Assembly (NCBI GenBank): GCA_001799575.1
Contig: MGTT01000016.1
Coordinates: 183,401 to 247,400, forward strand
Direction: 5' to 3'
Source: Elusimicrobia bacterium GWA2_56_46
GTDB taxonomy: Bacteria; Elusimicrobiota; Elusimicrobia; Elusimicrobiales; UBA9959
DNA: 64,000 bases
Shown here: piece after piece, positions 26,397 to 33,813 of the stretch
Position numbering within the stretch: the first letter of the stretch is position 1
Layout: each line of letters begins with the position of its first letter
Position numbers and translations under genes: made by a program
Notes under the pieces: model-generated
Told to the model about the DNA's origin: nothing
The model's database searches: none
The model's input: only the letters and a program-made list of their open reading frames with translations

Positions 26397-27014
26397 ATGT
26401 TATCAATACTCTCCGAAGGTTTTGTTCTTGGACTTTCCACCGGCTTCTATTGTCTTACTTCCTGCCTGCCGGTTTTGGTTCCCTATTTGCTGAGCGAGGG
26501 GGGAAAGGCCTGGAAGATTAATTTTTCCATATTTCTGGAGTTCCTGTCGGGGCGTTTCATCGCCTACTTTCTGTTTGCCGTGGTTTCTGTTTTAATAGGC
26601 AGGACATATAACCCTTATCTGCCGGATTGGGCCGCGCCGCTGGCAATGGCGCTTACCGCGCTGGCCATGCTGTCGTCCCTCATTTTCTGCCGATCCGCCG
26701 CCGCAGGCGGGGTGTGCGCGCCGCCGGTCAGTCCTTTTTTTAAAAGAATACCGCTGGCGCTGGGCTTTATGACGGGTATAAATGTTTGTCCGCCTTTCGT
26801 GGCTGCCTTTGTGCGGCTGGCGGGTATGGCCGACATGACGGCGGGACTGTTTTATTTCACCGGATTTTTTACCGCCACTTCCATCTTCCTGCTGCCCGCC
26901 ATAGCGCCGACGCCTTTCCTGAACGAACGTCTTAAGGTCATAGGCCGCATGACCCTGGCTATAGCGGGAGTGTGGTACCTCCTGCTGGGAATCACCGGCC
27001 TGATAGGCCTTTAG
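26397..27014 (+). CDS. CcdA/DsbD-like integral membrane protein
   Basis: 205 residues, about six TM helices. Cys residues lie in the first and fourth helices (FYCLTSCLPVLVPYL near 18 and GINVCPPFVAAF near 128), as in DsbD_2/CcdA proteins that pass thiol electrons across the membrane; the family also overlaps SafE-like sequences in searches. The position after the polyferredoxin and zinc ribbon supports a thiol or redox relay role. ATG at 26397; no good ribosome-binding site is visible. Confidence 0.7.
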   Translation: MLSILSEGFVLGLSTGFYCLTSCLPVLVPYLLSEGGKAWKINFSIFLEFLSGRFIAYFLFAVVSVLIGRTYNPYLPDWAAPLAMALTALAMLSSLIFCRSAAAGGVCAPPVSPFFKRIPLALGFMTGINVCPPFVAAFVRLAGMADMTAGLFYFTGFFTATSIFLLPAIAPTPFLNERLKVIGRMTLAIAGVWYLLLGITGLIGL

Positions 27015-27041
27015 ACCTATATGGGTATAGGTCTTTTGGCC

Positions 27042-27071
27042 TTGCCGGTTTTGGGGCTTTGGGACTATACT
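27042..27071 (+). promoter_or_regulatory. Promoter of the M14 carboxypeptidase gene
   Basis: TTGCCG (27042-27047), an 18-base spacer and TATACT (27066-27071), 45 bases upstream of the preferred GTG start with its GGAGG site at 27108-27112. Confidence 0.65.
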
Positions 27072-27116
27072 CTAACTGTAACTATCATTGATCTTAGTCA
27101 ACACCGTGGAGGTTCA

Positions 27117-28442
27117 GTGAAGAAAGTAGTCCTCGCTCTTGTTTTAGCTGCCGTAGGTTTCCCGATCCCGGCTTTTGCCGCCGGATCCCCCGAAGAGGTT
27201 CGCGCCGCAGGCGATCTTTCTTTCGACTATATTCTGAATAAGCTCACCGACGAATATTCCAAAGGTCTCCTGATGCCCGCGCCGGCCGCGGCTCCCGGGG
27301 AGAGGGAGTCCGGGCGGGACGACCGCCTATGGGTCGCCATTTCCGCCTCCAATAGCCGCGAGCGCACCAGGCTGCTGGAAGCCGGAGTGGATATCGTCGA
27401 GATCCGGAAAGACAGGGTTTACGGAGTCATCCACCGGGACGCCCTGTCTCAGTTGTCCGGCAGAGGCATCGGGGTACTGTCCCAGGAACCTCTCAGTCTG
27501 CATCTCGGCTCATTAAAAGATTTTCCGGCGGCGGACGCGGCTTACCATAACTTCAAGGAGACCACGGAATTGCTTAACGCCCTGGCCTCCAGGAATTCCG
27601 ATGTCGCTTCCGTCTTTTCTATCGGCAAGAGCGTGGAGGGCCGCGACATCTGGTGCTTCCGGGTGAATTCGTCCGCGCGGGGTTCCGATCCAAGCGCCAA
27701 GCCGGGCGCCGTCTATATAGGCAACCATCACGCCAGGGAACATCTTTCCAATGAAGTGCCGCTTCTGTTCGCGGTGTGGCTGATGGATAACCGCGCCGTT
27801 CCCGAGGTTAAAAAATACATAGACACCCTGGACATCTACATAATCCCGATGCTCAACCCCGACGGCGCGGAGTTCGACATTAAAACCGGCTCCTATAAGT
27901 GGCAGCGCAAAAATAGGCGCGTCAATTCCGACAGGTCTATCGGCGTCGACCTGAACCGCAACTATGATTCCTGGTTCGGCGGGCAGGGTGCGTCCCATTA
28001 TCCTTCGGCCGATACCTACTGCGGGCCTTCGGCTTTCTCGGAACCGGAATCCACGGCCGTTAAGAAGTTAGTGGAAGCGCGTAAGAATCTGCGGACCATG
28101 ATAAGCTATCATTCCTATGCCAGCACTGTTCTCTACCCCTATGGCGGCAGCGAGGCCGAGATACCGGACGCGAGAGACCGGAAAGTGTTCGTTGATATGG
28201 CCGGCCGGATGGGGGCTCTTACCGGCTATCACCCGGAAAAGTCCAGCGATATGTATGTCGCAACCGGGGACACCTGCGACTGGGCCTACGATATCGGCGG
28301 GATCTTCGCTTTTACGATCGAACTGGAAGGCAACAGCTTTTATCCCGGCGCCGGCATAATCGACAGGGCTGTCAAAAACAATATCAAGGCGGCGGCCTAT
28401 ATGCTGAGCGTCACGGACGATCCGTATAAAACACTGCAGTAA
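27117..28442 (+). CDS. Exported M14-family zinc carboxypeptidase
   Basis: 441 residues from the GTG at 27117, which follows GGAGG; the open frame extends further upstream but that part contains the promoter. A signal peptide covers about 1-22 (ending AFAA). A propeptide-like region precedes the M14 catalytic domain: zinc ligands in NHHAREHLS (HxxE), the substrate Arg/Asn stretch VDLNRNYDSW, the third zinc His in MISYHSYA, and the catalytic Glu in FTIELEG near the C-terminus. It should remove C-terminal residues from peptides outside the cytoplasm. Followed by a terminator at 28478-28508. Confidence 0.92.
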   Translation: MKKVVLALVLAAVGFPIPAFAAGSPEEVRAAGDLSFDYILNKLTDEYSKGLLMPAPAAAPGERESGRDDRLWVAISASNSRERTRLLEAGVDIVEIRKDRVYGVIHRDALSQLSGRGIGVLSQEPLSLHLGSLKDFPAADAAYHNFKETTELLNALASRNSDVASVFSIGKSVEGRDIWCFRVNSSARGSDPSAKPGAVYIGNHHAREHLSNEVPLLFAVWLMDNRAVPEVKKYIDTLDIYIIPMLNPDGAEFDIKTGSYKWQRKNRRVNSDRSIGVDLNRNYDSWFGGQGASHYPSADTYCGPSAFSEPESTAVKKLVEARKNLRTMISYHSYASTVLYPYGGSEAEIPDARDRKVFVDMAGRMGALTGYHPEKSSDMYVATGDTCDWAYDIGGIFAFTIELEGNSFYPGAGIIDRAVKNNIKAAAYMLSVTDDPYKTLQ

Positions 28443-28566
28443 CCGGTATCCAGTAACCAGTGATCAGTAAGAAAAAATAAAAAACCCGGGGAATTCCCCC
28501 GGGTTTTTGTCGGGTGAAGTTACTGGAATTTACCGGTCACCGGTTACTGATTACCGGTTACCGTCC
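28443..28566. repeat. CAGTAACC/CCGGTTAC word repeats around a bidirectional terminator
   Basis: Degenerate words of the type CCAGTAACC or CCGGTAACC occur on both sides of the hairpin (28443-28470 and 28516-28562) in opposite orientation, so the whole gap can fold as one long stem with the terminator at its tip. Confidence 0.65.
28478..28508. terminator. Bidirectional rho-independent terminator
   Basis: ACCCGGGG (28484-28491) pairs with CCCCGGGT (28497-28504) around a short loop, with an A-run before and T-run after. It serves the convergent M14 and DUF2156 genes. Confidence 0.92.
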
Positions 28567-28567
28567 T

Positions 28568-29476
28568 TTACCTGAGCGTGAGTATATAGGACTTTACTTT
28601 TTTGCAGGGATAGTAGGATTCCTTGGTCTTGGCGAGGCCCGGTTTGCCCAGGTCGCTTTCCTTGTTGATATAAACATACTGTCCGGGCAGGCATTTGGCG
28701 AATTCATTGTCCAGGAACTGGTAAAGCCCCTTTACGTTGCTCAACGCCTTTTCAAAATTCAGCACAAAGGTGTCTTTAGACAGCCAGCCGCCGAAAGCGA
28801 AGCCCGCTGTTTTTCCGTCTATGGAGACCATGACGCCCCGCATCTGCAGCAGTTCAAAATCGCGCAGAGCGTTCAGGATTGCCTTGCGCTCGCAGTTCAG
28901 CATATCCAGGTGTTCCCCTATTTCCGGGTCGCGGGCCCATTCATCCAGCAGTCCGGCGCATCTGCCGCAGTTGGCGGGAGTGAGGGGCTCCACTTTGACT
29001 TCATGCGCGGCTATTATTTGTTTATTGAATTGTGCTATCAGGTTCCGCTTCTTGGAGAATTTATGCCCCTTGAGCCCGGCCAGGTCGGAAGCGCTGTAAA
29101 TGTAATCCATGTAGCCAGGCTGTTCCCTGACCGTGAAGAATTTTTCCACTTCCGCCGTCCCGGCCGCCGACAGATAGTCTTCCGCGGCGTAATAATACTG
29201 CCGGTAGCCGAGCTTGGCCGCCCAGCCGGCCAGCTCCGCCGGAAGGGGGCGCCGAAATGGCCTGGTCAGCGGCAGCAGCAGGCGCCGGTTCTCCGGCTTT
29301 TCTATTTCAATTTCGGAGATAAAAAGCAGATCGCCCTCTATGCGGTAGTGGACGTCGTAGACGCAGTGGTTCCAGGCGATTATAGAAGAAAGGGAATATT
29401 CGCACAGGCTCCAGCCGTAGATGTCGAAAAAATCTCTCAGGGCCGGGTAATCTTCGGCTTTTAGTTTTTTAAACAT
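28568..29476 (-). CDS. DUF2156 protein (phosphatidylglycerol lysyltransferase C-terminal-like)
   Basis: 302 residues made of two GNAT-like halves. Typical family segments are YRIEGDLLFI, GHKFSKKRNLIAQFNK near 145-160 and LYQFLDNEFAK near 250. Related MprF C-terminal domains transfer amino acids from tRNA to lipid, but stand-alone DUF2156 proteins without membrane helices, as here, are of unknown activity. It overlaps the preceding acetyltransferase gene by eight bases, so the two form an operon. Confidence 0.8.
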   Translation of the reverse strand: MFKKLKAEDYPALRDFFDIYGWSLCEYSLSSIIAWNHCVYDVHYRIEGDLLFISEIEIEKPENRRLLLPLTRPFRRPLPAELAGWAAKLGYRQYYYAAEDYLSAAGTAEVEKFFTVREQPGYMDYIYSASDLAGLKGHKFSKKRNLIAQFNKQIIAAHEVKVEPLTPANCGRCAGLLDEWARDPEIGEHLDMLNCERKAILNALRDFELLQMRGVMVSIDGKTAGFAFGGWLSKDTFVLNFEKALSNVKGLYQFLDNEFAKCLPGQYVYINKESDLGKPGLAKTKESYYPCKKVKSYILTLR

Positions 29477-29888
29477 GGTTCCTTTTCAGCATCATGGGGC
29501 GGGCGCGCTTTATCACTTTGAATCCCAGGGCCTCGTAGAACGCGCGGGAATCATTCTGCGCTATGAGCCCGATCCAGTTAATGCCGTCGGCCTTCAGGCG
29601 GTGTTTTAGTTTGAGTATTATTTTGGAGCCGAGGCCCCGCGACCGGTATTCTCCGGAGACGGCCACATCCTGTATATAGGCGTCGGAGACGCCGTCGCTT
29701 ATGGCCCGGCCCATGCCTACTACGCGGCCTTTATCCAGGACGGCCAGGAAACAATGGCTGTTTCCGATAAGTCTGGCGGCCAGGGCAGGAGTGTCGCCCT
29801 TCCGCCACCAGCCCTGCCGGGCGTAAAGGGAAATGATGTCTTTGAGCGCCGCGGGCTCCGGTTTTTTCAGGAAGCGGAAGGAAATCAT
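29469..29888 (-). CDS. GNAT-family N-acetyltransferase
   Basis: 139 residues. The acetyl-CoA loop YRSRGLGSKII (RxxGxG) lies near residue 82, with IQDVAVSGEYR before it and NDSRAFYEALGFKV near 112, matching the GNAT fold. Substrate unknown. The downstream DUF2156 gene overlaps its 3' end; the 37 bases upstream separate it from the TSUP transporter on the same strand. Confidence 0.88.
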   Translation of the reverse strand: MISFRFLKKPEPAALKDIISLYARQGWWRKGDTPALAARLIGNSHCFLAVLDKGRVVGMGRAISDGVSDAYIQDVAVSGEYRSRGLGSKIILKLKHRLKADGINWIGLIAQNDSRAFYEALGFKVIKRARPMMLKRNHV

Positions 29889-29925
29889 AGCCGAATTTTA
29901 TGGTATCTAATTTGCGTCCGAATTG

Positions 29926-30699
29926 CTACCGTACCATGTCCCAGATTATTTTCGCCAGCAGCGCGTTCGCCACGAGGAAAAGCGCCGGGCGTATTATCCA
30001 CGTTCCTTTTTTAAGCGCCAGATGCGAACCCAGATAATTGCCAGCCATCCCGGCCGCCGCCATGGCCAGCCCCAGCCTGATGTCCACCAGCCCCAGAACC
30101 AGAAAAGCGGCCAGGGCCGCGAGGTTGGAGACGAGATTAAGGAGTTTGCTCAGGGCGGTAGCTTTTAAAAGGTCGTAGCCGCAGAAGCGCGTGAAAGCCA
30201 CGGCCAGGAAAGTGCCGGTTCCCGGGCCCAGCATGCCGTCGTAAAAACTGACGGCGAAAGCGATGAAACCGCCGCGTGCGAGCAGCGCGTTCTCGCCGAG
30301 GTCGGAGCTGTGGTCGGTCAGGCCGAGGCGGTGCCGCGAGATGATGAAAAACGCCACCGGGGGCAGGACGATTATCAGCAGATAGCGGATCATTTCCGGC
30401 GGCACAAGCGAAACGGCCCTGGCGCCCAGCAGCGAGCCGAGGGCGGCGAAGAAGACGAGGACGAACAGGAATTCTTTTTTGAAGCGGAGTTCCTTGAGGA
30501 ATTTGAAAGCCGCGACGGCGGTGCCCAGGCTGGACGAGAGCTTATTGGTGCCGAGCAGGCGGTCAAGCGGGAGGCCGAAGTGGAGGTAAGCCGGGAGTGT
30601 TATAAGTCCGCCGCCGCCGGCCATGGAGTCGATAAAACCGGCCAGGAAGATAAGAAAGGCGAGAACAAGATAGTTGGCGTGGGAGCAGAGAAGTTCCAT
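29926..30699 (-). CDS. TSUP (TauE/SafE/YfcA) family membrane transporter
   Basis: 257 residues with eight predicted TM segments in two repeats. The N-terminal FIDSMAGGGGLITLPAYL and the following GTNKLSSSLGTAVAAFKFLK are classic TSUP signatures. Members export sulfite, sulfoacetate or other organosulfur anions, but the substrate cannot be assigned here. First gene of a three-gene minus-strand set with GNAT and DUF2156. Confidence 0.9.
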   Translation of the reverse strand: MELLCSHANYLVLAFLIFLAGFIDSMAGGGGLITLPAYLHFGLPLDRLLGTNKLSSSLGTAVAAFKFLKELRFKKEFLFVLVFFAALGSLLGARAVSLVPPEMIRYLLIIVLPPVAFFIISRHRLGLTDHSSDLGENALLARGGFIAFAVSFYDGMLGPGTGTFLAVAFTRFCGYDLLKATALSKLLNLVSNLAALAAFLVLGLVDIRLGLAMAAAGMAGNYLGSHLALKKGTWIIRPALFLVANALLAKIIWDMVR

Positions 30700-30831
30700 A
30701 TATTGATTATACCCGAAAACCGGCCCCGCCCGCCCTATTTGTCTTGTCCCGTCTAAATAGGTAAAATCTTACGACAGCGCGGCCATATCTTTGCAGTCCG
30801 CCAATCTGAAAACGAGCGGGAGACCTGTATA

Positions 30832-32565
30832 ATGGACACGGAAACAAATCTTCAGAATCTAAAAGACAAAATAGAGATAGCCGGCGGCGGGAAAAAAGTG
30901 GATCTCCTGCTTAAAAACGCCAGGGTCATAAATACTTTTTCCGGAGATATCCACAGGAACCATGTGGCCGTGCATAAAGGGAAGATAGTCGGTTTCGGGA
31001 TCTACTCCGCCAAACAGACCATAGATCTTAAGGGCGCGTATCTCTCCCCCGGTTTTATAGACGGCCATGTCCATATCGAAAGTTCCATGGTCAAGATCCC
31101 CGAATTCGCCAAAGTGGTTCTGCCTCACGGCACCACTTCCGCCGTTATCGATCCGCACGAGATAGCCAATGTGCTGGGCCTGGACGGCATAAAATATATG
31201 CTGGCTTCGAGCGTCAACAGCGTGCTGGGCGTGTATGTGATGCTCCCCTCCTGCGTGCCCGCCACCAGGCTTGAGACCGCGGGCGCGGAACTGACCGCCC
31301 ACGACCTGGCGCTTCTGCTGAATGACGAGCGCGTCCTGGGGATTGGCGAGATGATGAATTATCCCGGCGTCATTTATCAGGACGAGGAGGTTCTGAGAAA
31401 GATCGCCATCGCGAAAAACAAGGTCATTGACGGCCACGCGCCCATGCTGAGGGACAAGAAACTCTTTGCCTATGTTTCCGCCGGCATCCGTTCGGATCAC
31501 GAATGCACGAACGTCGAGGAGGCCAGGGAAAAGCTGCGCGCCGGCATGTATATCATGATCCGCGAGGGCACGGCCGCCAAAAACCTGAAAGGCCTGCTGC
31601 CTCTGGTCAATTCCGAAAATTCCCGAAAGTTCGTCTTCGTGACCGACGACAGGCACCTGGACGATATCCTGCGCCAGGGTCACATAGATTATCTGGTCCG
31701 CACCGCCATACAGCTGGGCGTGGATCCCATAAGGGCCATCCAGATGGCCACCATCAACACCGCGGAATATTTCGGCATCAAAAATCTGGGCGCCATCGTC
31801 CCCGGTTATTGCGCGGATCTGGTGGTGTTCGACGACCTGAAGAAGCTTAAGATCTCGAAAGTGTTCAAGGACGGGAAGCTGGTGGCGCGCAACGGGGTGA
31901 TAGAGCCCCGCGTCATCACCGAGTACGAGGGCAAGACCAGAGGCACCATAAACGTCAGGTGGATCGAGCACGAGGACTTCGCGCTGAAAGCCGGGGGAAA
32001 ATACGCGAAAGTCATAAACATGATCCCCCATCAGATCGTGACGAAAGCCACTGTCGAACCGGTCAAGCAGGACGGCGGCTACGTCTCTTCCGACACCGAA
32101 AAGGATATTCTCAAAATAGCGGTGATAGAGCGCCATATGGCATCCGGCCGCGTGGCCCTCGGCCTGGTCAGGGGCTTCGGGCTTAAAAAAGGAGCCATAG
32201 CGTCGTCGGTCTCGCACGATTCGCACAATATCGTGGTGATAGGAACTCATGATGGGGATATGTACGCGGCGGCCGTACAGGTGGTCAAGATGCAGGGCGG
32301 GATAGTGGCCGCGCTGAACGGGCAGATCCTTGAGGCCCTGCCGCTGCCGGTGGCCGGCCTTATGTCCGACAGGAGCGCGGAATTTGTGCGAGAAAAACAG
32401 AGAAGACTTAACGAAGTCGCCAAAGTCCTGGGCTCCAAACTGGACGATCCGTTCATGGCCATGTCGTTCCTCACGCTGCCGCCCATACCGGAGATCCGGA
32501 TCACCGACCGGGGAGTGATAGACGCGGTCAAGTTCAAGGTCACTCCGTTGTTCACGGAGAAATAG
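30832..32565 (+). CDS. ade: Adenine deaminase
   Basis: 577 residues, the normal length. Converts adenine to hypoxanthine in purine salvage. The amidohydrolase metal motif is in FIDGHVHIESSMV (near 75-87), followed by HGTTSAVIDPHEIANVLG; GHAPMLRDKKLFAYVSAGIRSDHE, with two more metal-site His residues, lies near 203-226; the C-terminal half has SVSHDSHNIVVIG. The ATG at 30832 has a GGGAG site nine bases upstream. A TATAAT at 30828-30833 overlaps the ATG and would start transcripts too late, so it is probably not the promoter. Confidence 0.95.
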   Translation: MDTETNLQNLKDKIEIAGGGKKVDLLLKNARVINTFSGDIHRNHVAVHKGKIVGFGIYSAKQTIDLKGAYLSPGFIDGHVHIESSMVKIPEFAKVVLPHGTTSAVIDPHEIANVLGLDGIKYMLASSVNSVLGVYVMLPSCVPATRLETAGAELTAHDLALLLNDERVLGIGEMMNYPGVIYQDEEVLRKIAIAKNKVIDGHAPMLRDKKLFAYVSAGIRSDHECTNVEEAREKLRAGMYIMIREGTAAKNLKGLLPLVNSENSRKFVFVTDDRHLDDILRQGHIDYLVRTAIQLGVDPIRAIQMATINTAEYFGIKNLGAIVPGYCADLVVFDDLKKLKISKVFKDGKLVARNGVIEPRVITEYEGKTRGTINVRWIEHEDFALKAGGKYAKVINMIPHQIVTKATVEPVKQDGGYVSSDTEKDILKIAVIERHMASGRVALGLVRGFGLKKGAIASSVSHDSHNIVVIGTHDGDMYAAAVQVVKMQGGIVAALNGQILEALPLPVAGLMSDRSAEFVREKQRRLNEVAKVLGSKLDDPFMAMSFLTLPPIPEIRITDRGVIDAVKFKVTPLFTEK

Positions 32566-32569
32566 AATT

Positions 32570-32665
32570 GCCGGAGGCAGGGAGGTGATGAAGCAATGAA
32601 GCAAAAAAACAAAGGTTTGCGCTTTTTCGTCCTTACTTCATTACTTCCCGCCTTCTTGCTTCCTG
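32570..32665. repeat. Short-word inverted repeat spanning a signal-peptide region
   Basis: GAAGCAATGAAGC-like words at 32586-32605 face inverted words of the type CTTACTTCATTACTTC and CTTCTTGCTTCC at 32633-32660. The start codon and first 20 codons of the phosphoesterase lie between and within the arms. Confidence 0.5.
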
Positions 32666-33807
32666 TCATTTACTCCTCCCGGGCCGCGGCGGCCGAGCTT
32701 GTTCGCGGGCCTTATGTGGAAGCCGTCAGCGCCGGGATGGCTGTGGTGCGCTTCCGTACGGACGCGTCCACCGTCGCCTGGCTGACATACGGCGCGTATC
32801 CGGACTGCGAACGCTTTATGACGCTTTCCCCGCAGGTCAGAGAACACAAAATAGCGCTCTTCGGCCTTCTGGGAGACACCACTCACTGTTATCGCATCTA
32901 TCTGCCGGACTCGGCGAGCACCGGCTCGTATAAAGCGGCGGAAAACGCGTTTAAAACGTTCCGCGGCGCCGATAAGCCCTATTTCAATTTTCTGGCTTTC
33001 GGGGATTCCGGCACCGGCTCCGAGGAGCAGCTTGAACTGGCCGGGCAGATGGAGAAATTTACCCCCGACTTTGTGGTGCATACGGGCGATATTCTGGAGG
33101 AAGGGCTTGACGCGGAGGCGGACGACCAGTATTTTGTCCCGTACAGAAATATGCTGGCGAAGTATCCTTTTTTCCTCGCCCTGGGCAATCACGACTACGG
33201 CAGACAGTACAGAAAAACCGGGGGCAAAAAATTCCTGAGGGAAAACTATATCCCGTTTCATACCATGCCTTATACCGGCAGCCCCCCGTACTATTATTTT
33301 TTCGACTCCGGGAACGCCCGCTTTTTTGTTCTTGATACCAACTATTTCCATGGCGCCAGGTGGGCGCAGCCGCTGGATAAGAGCTCCAGGCAGTATAAAT
33401 GGCTGGAGCATTACCTGGCCCGAACCAACGCGGCCTGGAAGTTCGTGGTTCTGCATGAACCCCTCTATTCCACCGGGGCGCATGACCTGAGCGTGGAAGA
33501 AAGGGCGGTTCTGGCGCCCTTATTCGAAAAATATAAGGTGGATCTGGTTTTTCAGGGGCATGACCACGACTATGAACGGACCAGGCCGGTGAAAGACGAA
33601 CTTGTGAACGAGCGGGAGGGGCTTATCTACATCACGCTCGGAGGCGGGGGGAGCCCGCTGTATTTTCAGCGCAATAAGGCCGACTGGTCCGAGAAATTCA
33701 TGCCGGTCTATCATTTTGCCTATATCGAAGTGAAAGACGTGAATCTGAAAATGACCGTTTACGATAAGGACGGCCAGGTCATAGACACGCTTGAGATGCA
33801 GAAGTAA
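32596..33807 (+). CDS. Exported calcineurin-like metallophosphoesterase (purple acid phosphatase type)
   Basis: 403 residues with a signal peptide (~1-34, ending SSRAAAAE). An N-terminal FN3-like domain precedes the phosphoesterase domain with motifs GDSGTG, HTGDILEEG, GNHDYG, LHEPLYS and FQGHDHDYERT in order, which gives the full set of metal ligands for the family. The substrate is a phosphomonoester or diester outside the cytoplasm. The signal-peptide codons lie inside an inverted word repeat. The gene begins 30 bases after adenine deaminase and is followed six bases later by the mechanosensitive channel gene. Confidence 0.88.
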   Translation: MKQKNKGLRFFVLTSLLPAFLLPVIYSSRAAAAELVRGPYVEAVSAGMAVVRFRTDASTVAWLTYGAYPDCERFMTLSPQVREHKIALFGLLGDTTHCYRIYLPDSASTGSYKAAENAFKTFRGADKPYFNFLAFGDSGTGSEEQLELAGQMEKFTPDFVVHTGDILEEGLDAEADDQYFVPYRNMLAKYPFFLALGNHDYGRQYRKTGGKKFLRENYIPFHTMPYTGSPPYYYFFDSGNARFFVLDTNYFHGARWAQPLDKSSRQYKWLEHYLARTNAAWKFVVLHEPLYSTGAHDLSVEERAVLAPLFEKYKVDLVFQGHDHDYERTRPVKDELVNEREGLIYITLGGGGSPLYFQRNKADWSEKFMPVYHFAYIEVKDVNLKMTVYDKDGQVIDTLEMQK

Positions 33808-33813
33808 GGAACT

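Noticed and set aside
27021..27116. Upstream extension of the M14 carboxypeptidase
   Set aside because: This part contains the promoter and lacks a ribosome-binding site, while the GTG at 27117 follows GGAGG and starts a good signal peptide.
30828..30833. TATAAT as promoter of adenine deaminase
   Set aside because: It overlaps the start codon, so transcripts from it would lack the ATG, which has its own good ribosome-binding site.
30859..32604. A 581-codon open frame antisense to adenine deaminase
   Set aside because: It mirrors the codon structure of the real gene, has no family features and is rich in His/Gly/Arg as expected from reverse reading of a G+C-rich gene.
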